Shown here: positions 61,112 through 64,000 of the stretch, one piece after another | Layout of the letters: every line of letters begins with the position of its first letter | Numbering within the stretch: the first letter of the stretch is position 1 | Assembly: GCF_000012945.1 (NCBI RefSeq) | Contig: NC_007511.1 | Span: 3,224,001 to 3,288,000, forward strand | Source: Burkholderia lata | GTDB lineage: Bacteria; Pseudomonadota; Gammaproteobacteria; Burkholderiales; Burkholderiaceae | Reading direction: 5' to 3' | Length of the DNA: 64,000 bases | Translations under genes and position numbers: made by a program | Notes under the pieces: generated by a model | Told to the model about the DNA's origin: nothing | Seen by the model: only the letters and a program-made list of their open reading frames with translations | The model's database searches: none

Positions 61112-63778
61112 TTACTTGCCGGCCAGTGCCAGCGACGGCGCGAGCGCGCTGTTCGGATCCTGCCCGTTCCAGGTGCTGACCCAGGCGTCGTTCGGCGTCG
61201 AACCCATCACGAAGTCGAGCGTGCCGCCGGCCTTCATCTCGTCGTACGTGATGTACGGCCGATGCAGCGGCGTGCCGTTCAGGCGCACCGACTGGACGTA
61301 GCGATTCACCGATGACGGTGCGCCGCCGCCGGCCGTATGCGCGGTCACCTTGAAGCGCCGCGTCGCGCCGAACTTCAGGCCCTTGCCGTCCCCGCCTCCC
61401 GATGCAACCGGAATGTCGATCGTCGCTTCCTCGAACAGCGGCGTGCCGAGGTAGAACACGCCGCCCACCGGATTCAGCGAATAGATGCCGAGCGCGGACA
61501 GCACGTACCACGCGGACAGCTGCCCGCAATCGTCGTTGCCGGGAATCGCCGAATCGCGCACGCGGCGCGGATCGGCCAGCGCGGCCTTCAGGCTGTCGCC
61601 GCTCAACAGCGCGCGATCGCCGGCCGTCAGCGTCAGCGAGTACATGTCGTCCATCACCGTGCGCACGCGATCCTGCGTCTTCGACGGCACGCCCGCGACG
61701 TCGTACAGGTACGGCAGGTGGTTCGCCGGCTCGTTGCCCGCGAAGAACTGGCCGCTGCGGCCGGTCAGGTCCGGAAAGCCCTGGTTGTAGAGGAAGGTCA
61801 GCGGGTTGGCCGGATCGAACGTACGATCGAGCTGCGCGATGAACTGGCTCTTGCCGCCGAGCAGCGCAACAAGGCCCGGGAAGTCGTGGAAGATGTTCCA
61901 CGTATCGACCCACGAATTCGATTCGGAGAAGTCCGTCTTCTCCGCCGCCGTCGGGTCGAAGCCCGCCACCCAGTTGCCTTGCGAATCCTTCGGCTGCGAG
62001 AACTTCCAGCCGTTGTTCAGCACCGGGTTGAACACGTTCCGGTAGTTCTGGCTGCGTTGCAGATAGGGCCGGTAGTCGGCCGTGCTCTTGCCCGCCGCCT
62101 TGCCGACCGCGGCCGTCGCCCAGTCGTCGAACGAGTAATCCTGCGTCGTCGACACCGACGCGTTGTCGCCCGCGTACACGTAACCGCTCTGGCGGTACTG
62201 GTCGAAGCCGTGCGCGCTTGCGCTCTGCGTGGTCGTCAGCGCGGTCCAGATGTCGTCGATGCCCGCGCTCGTCAGGTGCTTCAGGTACGCATCCGCGATC
62301 AGCGGGATCGACGGGTGGCCGGCCATCGTGAAGGTTTCCGTCTGCGCGAGCGGCCACACCGGCAATTCGCCCTTGCCGTTCTGCTTGAATTGCGTGAGCA
62401 GCGACTTCACCCAGCCGTCGACGCGTTCGGGCTGCACCAGCGTCATCAGCGGCGACTCGGCGCGGAAGGTGTCCCACAGCGAGAACGTCGACGAATAGTC
62501 GAATCCCGGATTCGCATGCTTGCTCGTGGTCGGCGGTGTCGTCGTGCCGTCGTTGGTCGAATCGGTGCCGACGTAGCTGCCGTCCGCGTTGTTGTAGACG
62601 GTCGGCGCAAGCATCGTGCGGTACAGCGACGTGTAGAACATCGTGCGCTGGTCGGCGCTGCCGCCCTTGATCCGGATCCGGTCGAGCGCGGCGCTCCACA
62701 CGCGTTCGGCCGCGCCGCGCACCTGATCGAACGACTTCGCGCCGACTTCCGCTGCGAGATTGGCCTGCGCATCCGCGATGCTCGACGGCGAGATGCCCAC
62801 CTTCACCGTGACCGCGCCGCTGCTGTCGTTGCCGTCGGCGAACGTCAGGTAGGCCTTGAAGCCGTCGGCGCTGAACGCGACGTTCTTCGTATCGAACGGC
62901 TTCGAGAAACGCGCGACGAAGTACGTCGGCTTGTTGTTCGCCCAGTTGTTCGTGATCTCCCAGCCGGCGATCGTCTGCGCGTCGATGACCTGGATCTTGC
63001 CGCTCGCGGTCGAGCCGCCGATCGGGTTGTCGATGCTGACGATCATGCTGCGCTTCTGCGCGGCCGCGCTCGGGAAATACGTGTAGCGATGCACGCCCGC
63101 ATGCGAGGTGGCCGTCATCTCCGCGAGGATCTTCGCGCCCTGCACGTTCCACGGCGTGTTGCCGCTGCCGACCGGCGCCATCTTCACGCGGTAGTAGCCG
63201 GGGCTCGCGGTTTCGTCGTCGTGGCTGAACGACGCGTTGTAGGTGATCGATGAATCGGCAGCGACTTTCGCCAGCGTCGCGGTGTCGACCGGCGCCAGCG
63301 TCGGCAGGAACCGCACTTCGCCGCCCGAGCCGATGCCGGTACCCGACAGGTGCGTATGCGTGAAGCCGGTGATGAGCGGATCGTCGTACTGGTAGCCCGA
63401 CGTGCGATCCCAGTTCCACGGCAACGTGTGTGCGCCGCCGGTCGTGTCCGGCCCGAGCTGCACCATCCCGAACGGCACAGTCGCGCCCGGGTACACGTGG
63501 CCGTGACCGCGCACGCCGCTGCTCCAGTCCGCGTTGATGTCGAGATTCGCGGTGCCGATCATCGGGTCGACGCTGTGCAGCACCGATCGCTTGGCCGCGC
63601 CACTGTTTTCGCCTTGATCGTTCTGATCGCCCTGGTCGTTCTGGTTGCCTTGATCGTTCTGATTGCCCTGCGCGTTCGACATCTGCGCGAGCACGCTCGC
63701 ATCCGTCGGCGACTGATCGCCCCCGCACCCCGACAGTACGGCAAGGCACCCGATACCCACCACATGACGTAGCTTCAT
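61112..63778 (-). CDS. GH92 alpha-mannosidase, lipoprotein (tandem copy 1)
   Basis: An 888-residue glycosidase of family 92, which removes alpha-mannose (typically 1,2-linked) using Ca2+. The start MKLRHVVGIGCLAVLSGC has lipobox LSGC. A low-complexity linker of DQGNQN-type repeats (about residues 35-60) tethers the enzyme to the outer membrane. The first domain starts VDPMIGTANLD and has GHVYPGATVPFGMVQLGPD. Catalytic-type motifs are FAGNEPANHLPYLYD (general-acid Glu) and GNDDCGQLSAWYVLSALG (base Asp residues). A second GH92 gene follows upstream on the same strand. Likely role: trimming mannose from host or fungal glycans; inferred. Confidence 0.93.
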   Translation of the reverse strand: MKLRHVVGIGCLAVLSGCGGDQSPTDASVLAQMSNAQGNQNDQGNQNDQGDQNDQGENSGAAKRSVLHSVDPMIGTANLDINADWSSGVRGHGHVYPGATVPFGMVQLGPDTTGGAHTLPWNWDRTSGYQYDDPLITGFTHTHLSGTGIGSGGEVRFLPTLAPVDTATLAKVAADSSITYNASFSHDDETASPGYYRVKMAPVGSGNTPWNVQGAKILAEMTATSHAGVHRYTYFPSAAAQKRSMIVSIDNPIGGSTASGKIQVIDAQTIAGWEITNNWANNKPTYFVARFSKPFDTKNVAFSADGFKAYLTFADGNDSSGAVTVKVGISPSSIADAQANLAAEVGAKSFDQVRGAAERVWSAALDRIRIKGGSADQRTMFYTSLYRTMLAPTVYNNADGSYVGTDSTNDGTTTPPTTSKHANPGFDYSSTFSLWDTFRAESPLMTLVQPERVDGWVKSLLTQFKQNGKGELPVWPLAQTETFTMAGHPSIPLIADAYLKHLTSAGIDDIWTALTTTQSASAHGFDQYRQSGYVYAGDNASVSTTQDYSFDDWATAAVGKAAGKSTADYRPYLQRSQNYRNVFNPVLNNGWKFSQPKDSQGNWVAGFDPTAAEKTDFSESNSWVDTWNIFHDFPGLVALLGGKSQFIAQLDRTFDPANPLTFLYNQGFPDLTGRSGQFFAGNEPANHLPYLYDVAGVPSKTQDRVRTVMDDMYSLTLTAGDRALLSGDSLKAALADPRRVRDSAIPGNDDCGQLSAWYVLSALGIYSLNPVGGVFYLGTPLFEEATIDIPVASGGGDGKGLKFGATRRFKVTAHTAGGGAPSSVNRYVQSVRLNGTPLHRPYITYDEMKAGGTLDFVMGSTPNDAWVSTWNGQDPNSALAPSLALAGK

Positions 63779-63845
63779 CCGTTCGTCCCTCCCTCTCTCT
63801 GCGTCGATCCTGTTGGCCAGAACCGCTCGTTGATCTCCACGACCG

Positions 63846-64000
63846 TTACGGCGCGCTCGCCGCCTGCGGGAACGACGGCATCGCCGATGCGTCGGTGCCC
63901 CAGGTCGTGGCGCTCGCATCGGCCGTCATCGAATACGACAGCTTCCCGCCCTTCGCGATCTGCTCGAACGGCAGCCACGCGGTCGAGTAAGGCGCACCGT
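63846..64000 (-). CDS. GH92 alpha-mannosidase C-terminus (tandem copy 2, cut by window edge)
   Basis: Only the last 51 codons are inside the window. The translation contains STAWLPFEQIAKGGKLSYSM and TWGTDASAMPSFPQAASAP, then TAA at 63848-63846. LPFEQIAKGG followed by a short S/T-rich strand is the normal ending of GH92 proteins. It is 68 bp upstream of copy 1, so both are probably one transcript. The start and size are unknown. Confidence 0.8.
   Translation of the reverse strand, partial: GAPYSTAWLPFEQIAKGGKLSYSMTADASATTWGTDASAMPSFPQAASAP

Noticed and set aside
60399..63749. 1116-codon open frame on the minus strand overlapping ArsR-rhodanese and the GH92 gene
   Set aside because: Composition is Arg/Gly/Val-rich without domains and it is in another phase of two well-supported genes; a GC-skew shadow.

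Overview
The window is GC-rich, densely coded DNA that fits a Burkholderia cepacia complex (Bcc) bacterium. The main reasons are an AcdR/AcdS pair, a PoxB-type pyruvate oxidase, cable-pilus-type fimbriae next to a Cbl-type regulatory set, and many LysR/Lrp-regulated accessory enzymes. The accessory and niche-type content suggests a secondary chromosome, but that is inference. I see no tRNA, rRNA, insertion sequence, phage or CRISPR array. Nearly all the long overlapping antisense frames are GC-skew shadows of real genes.

Layout. Positions 1-8.4 kb hold metabolic genes: a cut-off alkaline phosphatase lipoprotein with a Pho-box-like site, a small methyltransferase preceded by an overlapping 31-codon reading frame, an aldo/keto reductase diverging from a LysR regulator, an acetyltransferase, poxB, and the divergent pair acdR/acdS. 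Positions 8.5-13.7 kb hold a two-partner secretion system: an FhaC/ShlB-type transporter and a secreted adhesin-like protein rich in GLUG repeats. After about 0.9 kb without a recognisable gene comes a tightly overlapping exopolysaccharide operon (14.6-25.9 kb): priming transferase, Wza-like exporter, tyrosine phosphatase, tyrosine autokinase, one glycosyltransferase, pyruvyltransferase, flippase, polymerase-like protein and acyltransferase. It lacks sugar-nucleotide genes.

Positions 26.2-33.0 kb, on the minus strand, are a class 5 (CS1/cable-type) chaperone-usher fimbrial operon. It has two pilins, an usher, a CblD-type tip protein, two full chaperones and one half-length chaperone. Each pilin gene is followed by an RNA hairpin. 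Directly upstream on the same strand (33.5-41.1 kb) are two hybrid sensor kinases, an RcsB-like response regulator and a small protein. This matches the architecture described for CblS/CblR/CblT of cable pili. A shared 16-bp element built on GTAC-N2-GTAC lies upstream of the fimbrial operon (two copies), the CblT-like kinase, the exopolysaccharide operon and the two-partner secretion operon. It may join these surface structures into one regulon.

Positions 41.4-44.1 kb encode three lipoproteins in a row: a Sel1-repeat protein with a Tyr-rich tail, a CsgG-like protein, and a Gly-rich protein with five internal repeats. They diverge from a three-gene signalling operon at 44.5-47.7 kb (a response regulator with an N-terminal HTH, a periplasmic molybdopterin-oxidoreductase-fold protein, and a hybrid kinase).

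The rest (47.8-64 kb) is a mix of housekeeping and accessory genes: YjbQ-type protein, thioredoxin-like protein, flavin-reductase-like protein, MFS and LysE exporters, a decayed antitoxin gene, a permuted NlpC/P60-type protein, Lrp regulator with AzlC/AzlD, SurE, an SDR-MFS-small peptide operon diverging from an ArsR-rhodanese regulator, and two tandem GH92 alpha-mannosidases. A 200-bp array of 8-bp repeats separates surE from the convergent SDR gene.
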